Shown here piece after piece: positions 26,501-34,164 of a stretch of DNA of 64,000 nt. Source of the stretch: Oceanihabitans iliipiscarium. Its GTDB lineage: Bacteria; Bacteroidota; Bacteroidia; Flavobacteriales; Flavobacteriaceae. A program made the translations under genes and the position numbers. How positions within the stretch are numbered: position 1 is the stretch's first letter; the number at the start of each line of letters is the position of its first letter. The DNA is taken from assembly GCF_042686125.1 (NCBI RefSeq), contig NZ_JBHUOV010000001.1, forward strand, positions 682,001 to 746,000. The letters run 5' to 3'. Below the pieces are notes generated by a model. That model ran no database searches, was not told the DNA's origin, and saw only the letters and a program-made list of their open reading frames with translations.

Positions 26501-27397
26501 ATGAAACGATTAGCTCTATTATTAGTAGTATTTACTGTCACATTAAATGCACAAAACAAAAAGGAATTAGACCAAAACGCTATAAAAAGCATGTGTGGTT
26601 GTTATGAAGTATCATTTAATTTTGCTGAAACTTTTCAGTATTCTAACGACTCTACTTACATACCATCTAAAACAAAACATGACAAAGGTTTAGAATGGGT
26701 TCAGTTAGTTGAAGACCATACTAACAAAATCTCAATGCAACATTTATTAATCGTTGGGAAGCCTGATAGTCCTCATATTGTAAAACACTGGAGACAAGAT
26801 TGGGAATATGAAAACACTAATTTATATACTTACGATCACGATAATAAATGGCGTTTTTTAAGCCTGCCTAAAGCTGAAGTTATAGGTCAATGGACACAAA
26901 AAGTATTTCAGGTAGATGATAGTCCACGTTATGAAGGCACTTCTTCTTGGGTCCATGTTGATGGAAAAAGCTATTGGGAAAACACGACTTCTGCGCCTTT
27001 ACCAAGACGAGAATATACAAAACGAAGTGATTATAACGTAACCGTTAGAACGAATAGACAAGAGATTACTCCTCAAGGTTGGATTCACGACCAAGATAAT
27101 GATAAAGTAATCAGAGAAGATGGTAAAGATGATGTTGTTCTGGCTCAAGAGAAAGGGCTAAATACTTACATTAAAGTAGAAGATAGTAGATGTAAAGCTG
27201 CTCAAGATTATTGGAAAGAAAACCAAGAAAAATGGGCTTTGGTACGAGCTAAATGGAATGAAGTTTTTGCTAGAAATAAAGATTTAGTATTGGCAGAAAA
27301 AGTAGAGAATAAACTGTTATATAAATATTTATTTGCTAAAGAAGGATTTGAAACTAGTGAAGCTATTAATCCATTAATTGAATCATTTGTTAAATAA
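26501..27397 (+). CDS. DUF6607-family exported protein
   Basis: A 298-residue protein with signal peptide MKRLALLLVVFTVTLNAQ. The mature part matches what I recall as DUF6607: CGCYEVSFNFAETF near residue 32, HIVKHWRQDWEYEN, IGQWTQKVFQVDDSPRYEG and a C-terminal helical part WKENQEKWALVRAKWNEVFA. Function unknown. It is the first plus-strand gene of the iron locus, divergent from the TonB receptor, and followed after 1 nt by the ankyrin protein gene. Confidence 0.75.
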   Translation: MKRLALLLVVFTVTLNAQNKKELDQNAIKSMCGCYEVSFNFAETFQYSNDSTYIPSKTKHDKGLEWVQLVEDHTNKISMQHLLIVGKPDSPHIVKHWRQDWEYENTNLYTYDHDNKWRFLSLPKAEVIGQWTQKVFQVDDSPRYEGTSSWVHVDGKSYWENTTSAPLPRREYTKRSDYNVTVRTNRQEITPQGWIHDQDNDKVIREDGKDDVVLAQEKGLNTYIKVEDSRCKAAQDYWKENQEKWALVRAKWNEVFARNKDLVLAEKVENKLLYKYLFAKEGFETSEAINPLIESFVK

Positions 27398-27398
27398 T

Positions 27399-28877
27399 AT
27401 GAAGGCTTTAAAACCACTTTTAGTACTTATAGTTTTAGCTCTTAGTTTTCAGGGTTTTGCTCAAGATAATGTGTTTTTGAAACGCGATTTTTGGACTGCA
27501 AATCCAACCATTAAAGACATTGAAGCTAAAATCAATGAAGGCCATAATATTGCCCAAGCAAACAGCAATAATTTTGATGCTGTTGTTTATGCGCTTTTGC
27601 AAAATGTTGATCATAAAACGATTCAATATATCCAATCTAAAAAAGGGAATGAGGTTAACAAGCTAACACATGATGGGAGAACCTATATTTTTTGGGCAGC
27701 ATACAAAGGCAATATTGAAATGATGGAATACCTGCTAAAAAATGGGGCTAAAACCGATTTAACCGACGATAAAGGCAATACGATCCTAAACTTTGCAGCG
27801 TCAACTGGACAGCAAAACACGAAGGTTTATGATCTTTGTATTGCAAATGGCGCAGACCTTAAAAACGATGTCAATCCCGATGGTGCTAACGCTTTATTAC
27901 TTGCAGCACCTTATGATGTCAATTTTAAACTTATTGACTATTTCACATCAAAAGGTTTAGATATTAATAGCGTTGATGCGAATAATAACGGAATTTTCAA
28001 TTACGTAGCTAGAACTGGAAATATTGAGTTGCTAAATTCACTGTTAAAAAAGGGAGTAAAAGGAAATGATCAAGCGTTTATGTTTGCTGCCTATGGTACA
28101 CGAGGTAAAACCAACGGACTTGATGTTTATAACTATTTAGAAAGCTTAGGTTTAAACCCTAATACAACCACAACAAAAGGAGAAACACCGCTTCACGTTT
28201 TAGCTGCTAGAAGTAAAAATTTAGAACTTATCACTTATTTTATTGATAAAAATGCAGATGTCAATCAAATCGATAACGATGGTAACTCTGCGTTTTTAAA
28301 TGCTGCTAGTAGAAACAATCTAGAAGTCATTCGTTTGCTATTTAGCCATGTAAAAGATATTAATGCAGTGAACAAAAAAGGCGAATCGGCTTTGGCTTTA
28401 GCGACAGCGAATAACTCGTCTGAAATGGTTCAATTTTTATTTGAAAACAATGCAGACATTTCGGTTATTGATGCCAATGGAAATAATTTAACCTATTATC
28501 TTATTAATTCATACAACTTTAAAGATATCGAAGATTTTAAGATGAAATTAGAGTTGTTACAAAAACAAGGCTTAGATATTACCAAAGCTCAAAAAGACGG
28601 AAACACCTTATTTCATTTAGCATTAGATAAGAATAATTTAGAGTTATTAAAATGGGTAAATACGTTTAATGTTGATGTAAATGCTGAAAATAATGAAGGC
28701 ATTTCACCATTACATAAAGCCGCAATGACAGCTAAAAACACAGATATTTTAAAGTACTTAATGTCTATTGGAGCTGATAAAAAGGCGCTTACAGAATTTG
28801 AAGAAACGGTTTACGATTTAGCTTCAGAAAATGAAGTTTTAAAAGAAAATAATGTCTCAATCGACTTTTTAAAGTAA
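27399..28877 (+). CDS. Exported ankyrin-repeat protein
   Basis: A 492-residue protein with signal peptide (MKALKPLLVL...FQGFAQ) followed almost entirely by ankyrin repeats, about ten or more recognisable units (e.g. DGRTYIFWAAYKGNIEMMEYLLKNGAKTD, KGETPLHVLAARSKNLELITYFIDKNADVN, EGISPLHKAAMTAKNTDILKYLMSIGAD). The ATG at 27399, 1 nt after the DUF6607 stop, is chosen over an in-frame TTG at 27378 inside DUF6607 because it gives the clean signal peptide. Ankyrin stacks bind proteins; a periplasmic partner within this heme/iron locus is likely but unidentified. Confidence 0.88.
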   Translation: MKALKPLLVLIVLALSFQGFAQDNVFLKRDFWTANPTIKDIEAKINEGHNIAQANSNNFDAVVYALLQNVDHKTIQYIQSKKGNEVNKLTHDGRTYIFWAAYKGNIEMMEYLLKNGAKTDLTDDKGNTILNFAASTGQQNTKVYDLCIANGADLKNDVNPDGANALLLAAPYDVNFKLIDYFTSKGLDINSVDANNNGIFNYVARTGNIELLNSLLKKGVKGNDQAFMFAAYGTRGKTNGLDVYNYLESLGLNPNTTTTKGETPLHVLAARSKNLELITYFIDKNADVNQIDNDGNSAFLNAASRNNLEVIRLLFSHVKDINAVNKKGESALALATANNSSEMVQFLFENNADISVIDANGNNLTYYLINSYNFKDIEDFKMKLELLQKQGLDITKAQKDGNTLFHLALDKNNLELLKWVNTFNVDVNAENNEGISPLHKAAMTAKNTDILKYLMSIGADKKALTEFEETVYDLASENEVLKENNVSIDFLK

Positions 28878-28885
28878 AATTATTT

Positions 28886-29371
28886 ATGATGAAATTAAAA
28901 TCAATATTAACCGTCGGTCTTATACTTTTTGCACTGTTATCTTTTAAACCTTTTGCAGATTCTACAAAATACAAGTGTATGATTCAAATGACAAATTACA
29001 CAGGTGAAGGTGCTTATGTTGTTATTTCGTTAATCAATCCTGAAGGTCACTACGAAAAAACATTATATGTCCAAGGTGATGATGACGAATGGTATCATGA
29101 TATTTCTGAATGGTGGACTTTCTACGGAAAAAAGCATACTGACATTGATGCCATTACTGGCGCGACAATTTCTGGAGGTGAACGTCAAATAAGTGTTATA
29201 GATATTGAAGATTCTAAAATTGATTCTGGATACAGTATTCGTTTTGAAACAGCTGTTGAAGATCAAGAATATTATGCTCAAGATGTTGAATTTCCTTTAA
29301 CATCAGAAAATGTAAAGAGCAAAAAAGAAGGCAAAGGTTTTATTCGTTATGTGCGTATGATGCCAAACTAG
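28886..29371 (+). CDS. DUF2271 exported protein with a flavinylation-like motif
   Basis: A 161-residue protein with signal peptide ending near FKPFADS (about 26). The body matches DUF2271 (YKCMIQMTNYTGEGAYVVISLINPEGHYEKTLYVQGDDDEWYHDISEWW). Residues 88-94 read DAITGAT, which fits Dxx(S/T)GAT, the sequence ApbE enzymes use to attach FMN to a threonine; Thr94 would be the acceptor. The gene is followed after 17 nt by a PepSY/flavodoxin/FAD reductase, so this protein may be a periplasmic electron carrier. No apbE gene lies in the window. The link to flavinylation is inference from motif and neighbours. Confidence 0.82.
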   Translation: MMKLKSILTVGLILFALLSFKPFADSTKYKCMIQMTNYTGEGAYVVISLINPEGHYEKTLYVQGDDDEWYHDISEWWTFYGKKHTDIDAITGATISGGERQISVIDIEDSKIDSGYSIRFETAVEDQEYYAQDVEFPLTSENVKSKKEGKGFIRYVRMMPN

Positions 29372-29388
29372 TCTAAAACATAAAAATT

Positions 29389-31569
29389 ATGACCATTTCC
29401 ATCTGGAGATATAGCCACCTTGCTTTGGCTTTATCTTCTTTTGTTTTTATACTTTTAGCTTCTATTACTGGAATTGTTTTAGCTTTTGAGCCAATCTCAG
29501 AACAAATTCAGCCTTATCATAGCGAAGAGTTTAATGAGGTTACGCTTGCTGAAACACTTCAGGTTTTACAAGACACTTATCCTGAAGTTATAACTCTTGA
29601 AGTTGATGCTAATCAATTTGTTTTAGCTTCAGTCATGACGAATGAAGGGAAAAGTTTAAACGGTTATATTAACCCTAAAACTGGCCTGTATCTTGGTGAT
29701 AAAATCGAGTCTTCTAAATTTTTTCAATGGACGACCAATTTACATCGTTCCTTATTTTTAAAAGGTATTGGACGCTTTTTCGTGGGTTTGTGTTCACTTT
29801 TATTATGCCTAATTGCAGTTTCAGGTACTGTTTTAATCTTAAAGAGACAAGGTGGCTTTAAAAAGTTTTTTTCAACAATTGTCAATGAAAACTTCAAGCA
29901 ATATTGGCATGTGGTTTTAGGACGTTTGTCACTTATTCCAATCATAATCATTACAGTTACTGGAGTGTATTTGTCTTTACTTCGGTTTAATATGTTGCCA
30001 GAATTTAAGGCAACTCATCATATAAATTTTGAAACAGTTTTAGCCACTCCAAAACAAGACATTCAAGATTTTAAACTTTTTAAAAACACTAAACTTTCCG
30101 AAGTAAAATCAATAGAGTTCCCTTTCTCAAATGATGTTGAAGATTATTTCACCTTAAAACTAAAAGATAGAGAAGTTATCGTGAATCAATTCACAGGAAC
30201 TATTTTAAGTGAAATAAAGTATCCACTAGTCAAATTCTTTTCTAACCTAAGTCTGAATTTACATACAGGAAAAGGCAGCATACTTTGGTCTGTTATTTTA
30301 GCCATTGCTTGTGTTAACATTCTGTTTTTTATCTATTCAGGTTTTGCGATGACTTTAAAACGACGTCAATCCAAACTAAAAAACAAGTACAAAAAAGACT
30401 CTTGTCAATATGTAATTCTAGTTGGCTCAGAAAATGGAAGTACTTTACCTTTTGCTAATACACTTTACGAACAATTACTGAAAGCTGGTAAAAGAGTTTA
30501 CATTACAGAACTTAATAACTATACGACTTTTAATAAGGTAGAGCACTTATTCGTCCTAACCTCGACTTATGGTGAAGGCGAAGCACCAACGAATGCAAAT
30601 AGGTTTTTAGAACTATTAAAAACAACCGAACAAAACCCAAAGGTGTCGTTTTCTGTTGTTGGTTTTGGATCTTTTGCCTATCCAAATTTTTGTCAATTTG
30701 CTTTTGATGTCGATCAGGCAATGCAACATCATTTTCAACAAAAACTACCAGTGTTCACCATTAATGACAAATCGGTTGAAGCTTTTCAAGAGTGGATAAA
30801 GACAACACAGCTGCCATTAGATATTCCTAAAGACAAATTAGCTTTAAAACCAAAATTAACCAATACGCTTTCTGTGGTGTCTAAAACACAATTAAGCGAC
30901 CATCCAGATCAAACATTTACTATAACCTTAAAAACTAAAAATGCAAAACGCTTTACTTCGGGCGATTTACTAGCAATCTATCCTAAAAATGATTATCGAG
31001 AACGCTTATATTCTATCGGAAAAGTTAATGGCCATATTCAGTTAAGTGTAAAGCATTATGAAAACGGATTAGGCTCAAATTTTCTTTATAATTTTCAGTT
31101 AGGTCAAACCTTTAAAGCGAGGATTATTAATAACGCAGCTTTTCATTTTCCTAAGAAAGCGCCTCGCGTCATTATGATTGCAAACGGAACAGGAATCGCA
31201 CCTTTTTTAGGCATGATTCAGCAGAATAAAAAACATGTTGAAACCCATTTATATTATGGCTTGCGTCAAAAAGCATCTTTAGAGCTATATCAGGATATTT
31301 TAAAAGAAAATTTACAAACCAAACACTTGTCTAATATGCAGCTTGCTTTCTCTCAAGAAGGTAAAAAAACGTATGTACAACACCTGATAAAACATGACGC
31401 TAAATTTATTGCAGAAACACTTAAAAATAAAGGTGTTATTCTGATTTGCGGTTCGTTATTAATGCAAAAAGAAGTATTGCAAACCTTAAATGATATCTGC
31501 AAACAAGAAGGTCAACAGTCATTAAGCACCTTTAAAAATCAAGGTCAAATTCAAACGGATTGTTATTAA
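29389..31569 (+). CDS. PepSY-TM / flavodoxin / FAD-NAD(P)H reductase fusion
   Basis: A 726-residue membrane reductase. The N-terminal PepSY-TM part has four TM segments (about 10-33, 128-151, 180-199, 298-320) with histidines His10, His119, His174 and His292 near the membrane as possible heme ligands. A flavodoxin-like FMN domain follows (340-470: ILVGSENGSTLPFANTLYEQL, STYGEGEAP). Last comes a ferredoxin-NADP reductase module with FAD motif RLYSIGK (539-545) and NAD(P) motif NGTGIAPF (599-606). It should move electrons from cytoplasmic NAD(P)H across the inner membrane, for example for ferric or heme-iron reduction. Its stop overlaps the cvpA stop by 4 nt in a convergent arrangement. Confidence 0.92.
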   Translation: MTISIWRYSHLALALSSFVFILLASITGIVLAFEPISEQIQPYHSEEFNEVTLAETLQVLQDTYPEVITLEVDANQFVLASVMTNEGKSLNGYINPKTGLYLGDKIESSKFFQWTTNLHRSLFLKGIGRFFVGLCSLLLCLIAVSGTVLILKRQGGFKKFFSTIVNENFKQYWHVVLGRLSLIPIIIITVTGVYLSLLRFNMLPEFKATHHINFETVLATPKQDIQDFKLFKNTKLSEVKSIEFPFSNDVEDYFTLKLKDREVIVNQFTGTILSEIKYPLVKFFSNLSLNLHTGKGSILWSVILAIACVNILFFIYSGFAMTLKRRQSKLKNKYKKDSCQYVILVGSENGSTLPFANTLYEQLLKAGKRVYITELNNYTTFNKVEHLFVLTSTYGEGEAPTNANRFLELLKTTEQNPKVSFSVVGFGSFAYPNFCQFAFDVDQAMQHHFQQKLPVFTINDKSVEAFQEWIKTTQLPLDIPKDKLALKPKLTNTLSVVSKTQLSDHPDQTFTITLKTKNAKRFTSGDLLAIYPKNDYRERLYSIGKVNGHIQLSVKHYENGLGSNFLYNFQLGQTFKARIINNAAFHFPKKAPRVIMIANGTGIAPFLGMIQQNKKHVETHLYYGLRQKASLELYQDILKENLQTKHLSNMQLAFSQEGKKTYVQHLIKHDAKFIAETLKNKGVILICGSLLMQKEVLQTLNDICKQEGQQSLSTFKNQGQIQTDCY

Positions 31570-32075
31570 TTTTCAGAATCCTCAGAATTGTCTTCGGCTT
31601 TAATAATACTAGGAAAAATCATTGGAGCTAAAGATTTTACAGGTTCATACAATATAGAATCCTTTAAATCGTCTTCGCCTACAAAAGGAATCGTGCTGTT
31701 CATTCGACTAAAAACAACTAGGATAATGCTTAAAATTAACCCTATTTTTAAAGCGCCAAAAACACCACCTAAAAATTTATTAATAATACCTAAAGCGGCA
31801 AAATCAGCAAGCTTTGTTAAGGCTTTTCCAGCTAAAGAAATCACCAAAATAATCACAACAAAAGTAATTGCAAAGGCTACAATATTTATGTAATCTTCTT
31901 CCCAGCTTACTTTACTTTCTAAAATTTCTGCCGCAAAATTACTAAAATGAATTGCGCCATAAACACCAGCTACTAAAGCGACAAGCGAAGCAACTTCAAC
32001 AAAAAGACCTTTCATAAAACCACGAACCAAACCAAAAAGGAGGAAGACACTTAAAATAATATCTAAAATACTCAT
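31566..32075 (-). CDS. cvpA: CvpA-family membrane protein
   Basis: A 169-residue inner-membrane protein with four TM segments (about 4-20, 27-45, 62-84, 100-122) and the CvpA signature (LFGLVRGFMKGLFVEVASL, a Gly-rich GIINKFLGGVFGALK). CvpA was named for colicin V production; family members matter for envelope stress, but the molecular role is unclear. The C-terminal tail is acidic (EDNSEDSEN). It overlaps the PepSY gene end by 4 nt (interleaved TAA stops). Confidence 0.9.
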   Translation of the reverse strand: MSILDIILSVFLLFGLVRGFMKGLFVEVASLVALVAGVYGAIHFSNFAAEILESKVSWEEDYINIVAFAITFVVIILVISLAGKALTKLADFAALGIINKFLGGVFGALKIGLILSIILVVFSRMNSTIPFVGEDDLKDSILYEPVKSLAPMIFPSIIKAEDNSEDSEN

Positions 32076-32103
32076 GTGTAATAATATTTCTGTAAATATA
32101 AGT

Positions 32104-32111
32104 TAACTTTG
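32104..32111 (+). promoter_or_regulatory. -7 promoter box TAACTTTG
   Basis: TAACTTTG matches TAnnTTTG. It precedes a short leader ORF (32125-32181) and then the 118-residue protein gene at 32218, which it probably drives. Confidence 0.55.
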
Positions 32112-32124
32112 CAACTTTAAATTA

Positions 32125-32181
32125 ATGAAACTAATATTCGCAGGTATTTATTGTATACTTATGTTGAGTTCAGTTCCATGA
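32125..32181 (+). other. Possible 18-codon leader ORF
   Basis: ATG 14 nt after the -7 box opens an 18-codon hydrophobic peptide (MKLIFAGIYCILMLSSVP) ending in TGA, 36 nt before the ATG of the 118-residue gene. It could be a leader peptide or chance. No ribosome-stalling signature is visible. Confidence 0.2.
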
Positions 32182-32217
32182 TTTATCAAGAACCCAAAAA
32201 TAATTTATCCTAATTTA

Positions 32218-32574
32218 ATGTCAAGAGATCAAGAATTAAAAGAACGTTGGAATCTGGTAGTTAAAAAACTATCCGATCAATTTGCAGATGGCGACACACT
32301 AGATTTAGATGCTATTATTTACCTCATAGGTCTGCAAGAACTTGGTCAGTTAGACCGAAAATTTAAGAAAGATCATAAGTTAGACCTCATGCATATCGCG
32401 ATTTGTAAACTCCTTATGCCTTATGGATACTATGAATTTGACTTTGTAGATGAAGATGGTTGGCCACATTATATTGCAAAAGAAGAGTTGCCAAATTTAA
32501 AACCAGGAGAGCAAAGTATTTTAATGAAAGAAGCCATTGTTAGCTATTTTGTAGAAACAGAATATATCGATTAG
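32218..32574 (+). CDS. Conserved flavobacterial protein of unknown function
   Basis: A 118-residue soluble, acidic protein (ELKERWNLVVKKLSDQFADGDTLDLDAIIYLIGLQELGQ, FDFVDEDGWPHYIAKEELPNL). No signal peptide, TM segment or catalytic motif is evident, and I cannot assign a domain. Its regular helix pattern and its own promoter support a real gene. The structured repeat at 32580 starts 5 nt after its stop, and pheS follows with its own promoter. Confidence 0.75.
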   Translation: MSRDQELKERWNLVVKKLSDQFADGDTLDLDAIIYLIGLQELGQLDRKFKKDHKLDLMHIAICKLLMPYGYYEFDFVDEDGWPHYIAKEELPNLKPGEQSILMKEAIVSYFVETEYID

Positions 32575-32579
32575 TTTTT

Positions 32580-32687
32580 GGGCGTTACCCAAAGGGTCGC
32601 GCTTTCCAATACAATCTTTTTATAATAAGATATCTTGCCTTGCAAGAATCTTAATAAAAAGGATTTCCATTACAATCGCTAACGCAA
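32580..32687 (+). repeat. Structured dispersed repeat, copy 1
   Basis: Related to the element at 55460-55561. It begins GGGCGTTACCC and ends TAACGCAA; GCGTTA (32582-32587) is the reverse complement of TAACGC (32680-32685). Inside are a small hairpin ACCC-AAA-GGGT and a longer one whose arms ATCTTTTTAT and ATAAAAAGGAT pair with one bulge. Shared sequence with copy 2 includes GGGCGTT, GGTC, ATCTTTT, ATAAAA-GGAT and TAACGCAA. It sits between the 118-residue gene (5 nt after its stop) and the pheS promoter. No ORF is present in it. Confidence 0.75.
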
Positions 32688-32703
32688 TTCACGTAAAAAA
32701 TAG

Positions 32704-32711
32704 TAAATTTG
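32704..32711 (+). promoter_or_regulatory. -7 promoter box TAAATTTG of pheS
   Basis: TAAATTTG matches TAnnTTTG, 19 nt before the pheS ATG at 32731, so the leader is very short and leaves no room for a tRNA-sensing attenuator. Confidence 0.6.
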
Positions 32712-32730
32712 CAATCATTTTAAGGACATC

Positions 32731-33750
32731 ATGATAGACAAGATAAAAGAGCTTATCGCTGAAGCAGATAATTTTAAAGCACAATCTAAGGAAGAGGTTG
32801 AGGCATTTCGTATAAAATATTTAGGATCTAAAGGCTTACTAAAAGAGTTCTATGGCGAACTAAAAAATGTGGCTAATGATCAGAAGAAAGAGTTTGGTCA
32901 AATCATTAATCAGCTCAAGAACACAGCCGAAAATAAAGTCAACGCCTTAAAAGAAGCCTTTGAAAATCAAGAGGAAGCAAAAGGTGTTTATGGCGACTTA
33001 TCGCGTCCAAGCGAACCAATCGAAATAGGTGCTCGACATCCAATATCAATCGTTAAAAATCAAATAACAGATATTTTTTCGCGCATTGGTTTTAATGTTA
33101 GTGAAGGCCCAGAAATTGAAGATGATTGGCATAATTTTACCGCATTAAATTTACCAGAATATCATCCTGCACGTGATATGCAAGACACGTTCTTTATTCA
33201 AACAAATCCAGATATTTTATTGCGAACACATACCAGTTCTGTACAAGTTCGTTATATGGAAAATAACCAGCCTCCAATACGTACAATTTCACCAGGACGT
33301 GTATATAGAAACGAAGCTATTTCTTCAAGAGCGCATTGTTTTTTTCATCAAGTAGAAGGATTATATATTGACAAAGACGTGAGTTTTGCCGATTTAAAAC
33401 AAACACTACAATATTTTACTACAGAAATGTTTGGGAAAAGTAAAATTCGTTTACGTCCTTCCTATTTTCCATTTACCGAGCCAAGCGCTGAAGTTGATGT
33501 GTATTGGGGATTAGAAACCGAAACAGATTACCGAATCACTAAAGGTACAGGTTGGTTAGAAATTATGGGTTGTGGTATGGTCGATCCAAACGTATTAGAA
33601 AACTGTGGTATAGATGCTTCTGAATACTCAGGATTTGCTTTTGGAATGGGAATAGATCGAATAGCAATGCTGCTTAATCAAATTAGTGATATTCGCTTAT
33701 TAAGCGAAAACGATGTCCGTTTCTTAGAGCAATTTAAGTCGGCCTTATAG
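32731..33750 (+). CDS. pheS: Phenylalanine-tRNA ligase alpha subunit
   Basis: A 339-residue class II aminoacyl-tRNA synthetase subunit that activates phenylalanine and charges tRNA-Phe as an alpha2beta2 enzyme. An N-terminal coiled-coil arm (about 1-90) is followed by the catalytic core with RHPISIVKNQI, EGPEIEDDWHNFTALNLP, RTHTSSVQVR, HQVEGLYIDK, the phenylalanine-site region RPSYFPFTEPSAEVD, and motif 3 GFAFGMGIDRIAML. Full length for the family. The beta subunit gene is not adjacent, as usual in Bacteroidota. The next gene starts 2 nt after its stop. Confidence 0.97.
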   Translation: MIDKIKELIAEADNFKAQSKEEVEAFRIKYLGSKGLLKEFYGELKNVANDQKKEFGQIINQLKNTAENKVNALKEAFENQEEAKGVYGDLSRPSEPIEIGARHPISIVKNQITDIFSRIGFNVSEGPEIEDDWHNFTALNLPEYHPARDMQDTFFIQTNPDILLRTHTSSVQVRYMENNQPPIRTISPGRVYRNEAISSRAHCFFHQVEGLYIDKDVSFADLKQTLQYFTTEMFGKSKIRLRPSYFPFTEPSAEVDVYWGLETETDYRITKGTGWLEIMGCGMVDPNVLENCGIDASEYSGFAFGMGIDRIAMLLNQISDIRLLSENDVRFLEQFKSAL

Positions 33751-33752
33751 TT

Positions 33753-34148
33753 TTGAAAAAAGATATTAAAATCCCTAAAGTAGAAGGTGTTTATATTGCG
33801 ATTGTTAAAGAATATAACGACATCTATAAAACTCAAGATTGGAATGCATATATTATTAACGATAAAGCAGTCGATTTAGACATGGTGCTTATTGTGACTA
33901 GTGGATATTCTCAAGATAAAATAACGTCAACATTTAGAAAAAAACTAGAACGTCTTCCTAAAAAGAGTTATGCGAAAATCGAATTAATGCAAGAAGAATT
34001 ATTTGCACTAAACAACACCTTTAAAGTTACTTTTTTTGAAGGCAACAACATGTTTGATAAAACATATCTCTTTAGAAAAAATACAATTAATCTTAAAGCC
34101 TTGCAAACGATTCCATTAATGGACGCTAAAGGTGTTTTGGTTAAATAA
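33753..34148 (+). CDS. Conserved flavobacterial protein downstream of pheS, TTG start
   Basis: A 131-residue soluble protein. The TTG at 33753, 2 nt after the pheS stop, must be the start: the first in-frame ATG is about 44 codons later, and I recall homologues beginning MKKDIKIPxV at this position. Recognisable blocks are VYIAIVKEYN, WNAYIINDK, MVLIVTSGYS, LPKKSYAKIELMQEELFALNN and IPLMDAKGVL. No known domain. Sometimes mislabelled as a phenylalanyl-tRNA synthetase subunit because of its position; it has no synthetase motif. Confidence 0.8.
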   Translation: MKKDIKIPKVEGVYIAIVKEYNDIYKTQDWNAYIINDKAVDLDMVLIVTSGYSQDKITSTFRKKLERLPKKSYAKIELMQEELFALNNTFKVTFFEGNNMFDKTYLFRKNTINLKALQTIPLMDAKGVLVK

Positions 34149-34164
34149 ATTAGTGTTTTTAATC

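Noticed and set aside
32580..32687. CRISPR or tRNA-like interpretation of the structured repeat
   Set aside because: Only one unit per site, no spacers, no cas genes, and no cloverleaf or T-loop sequence.
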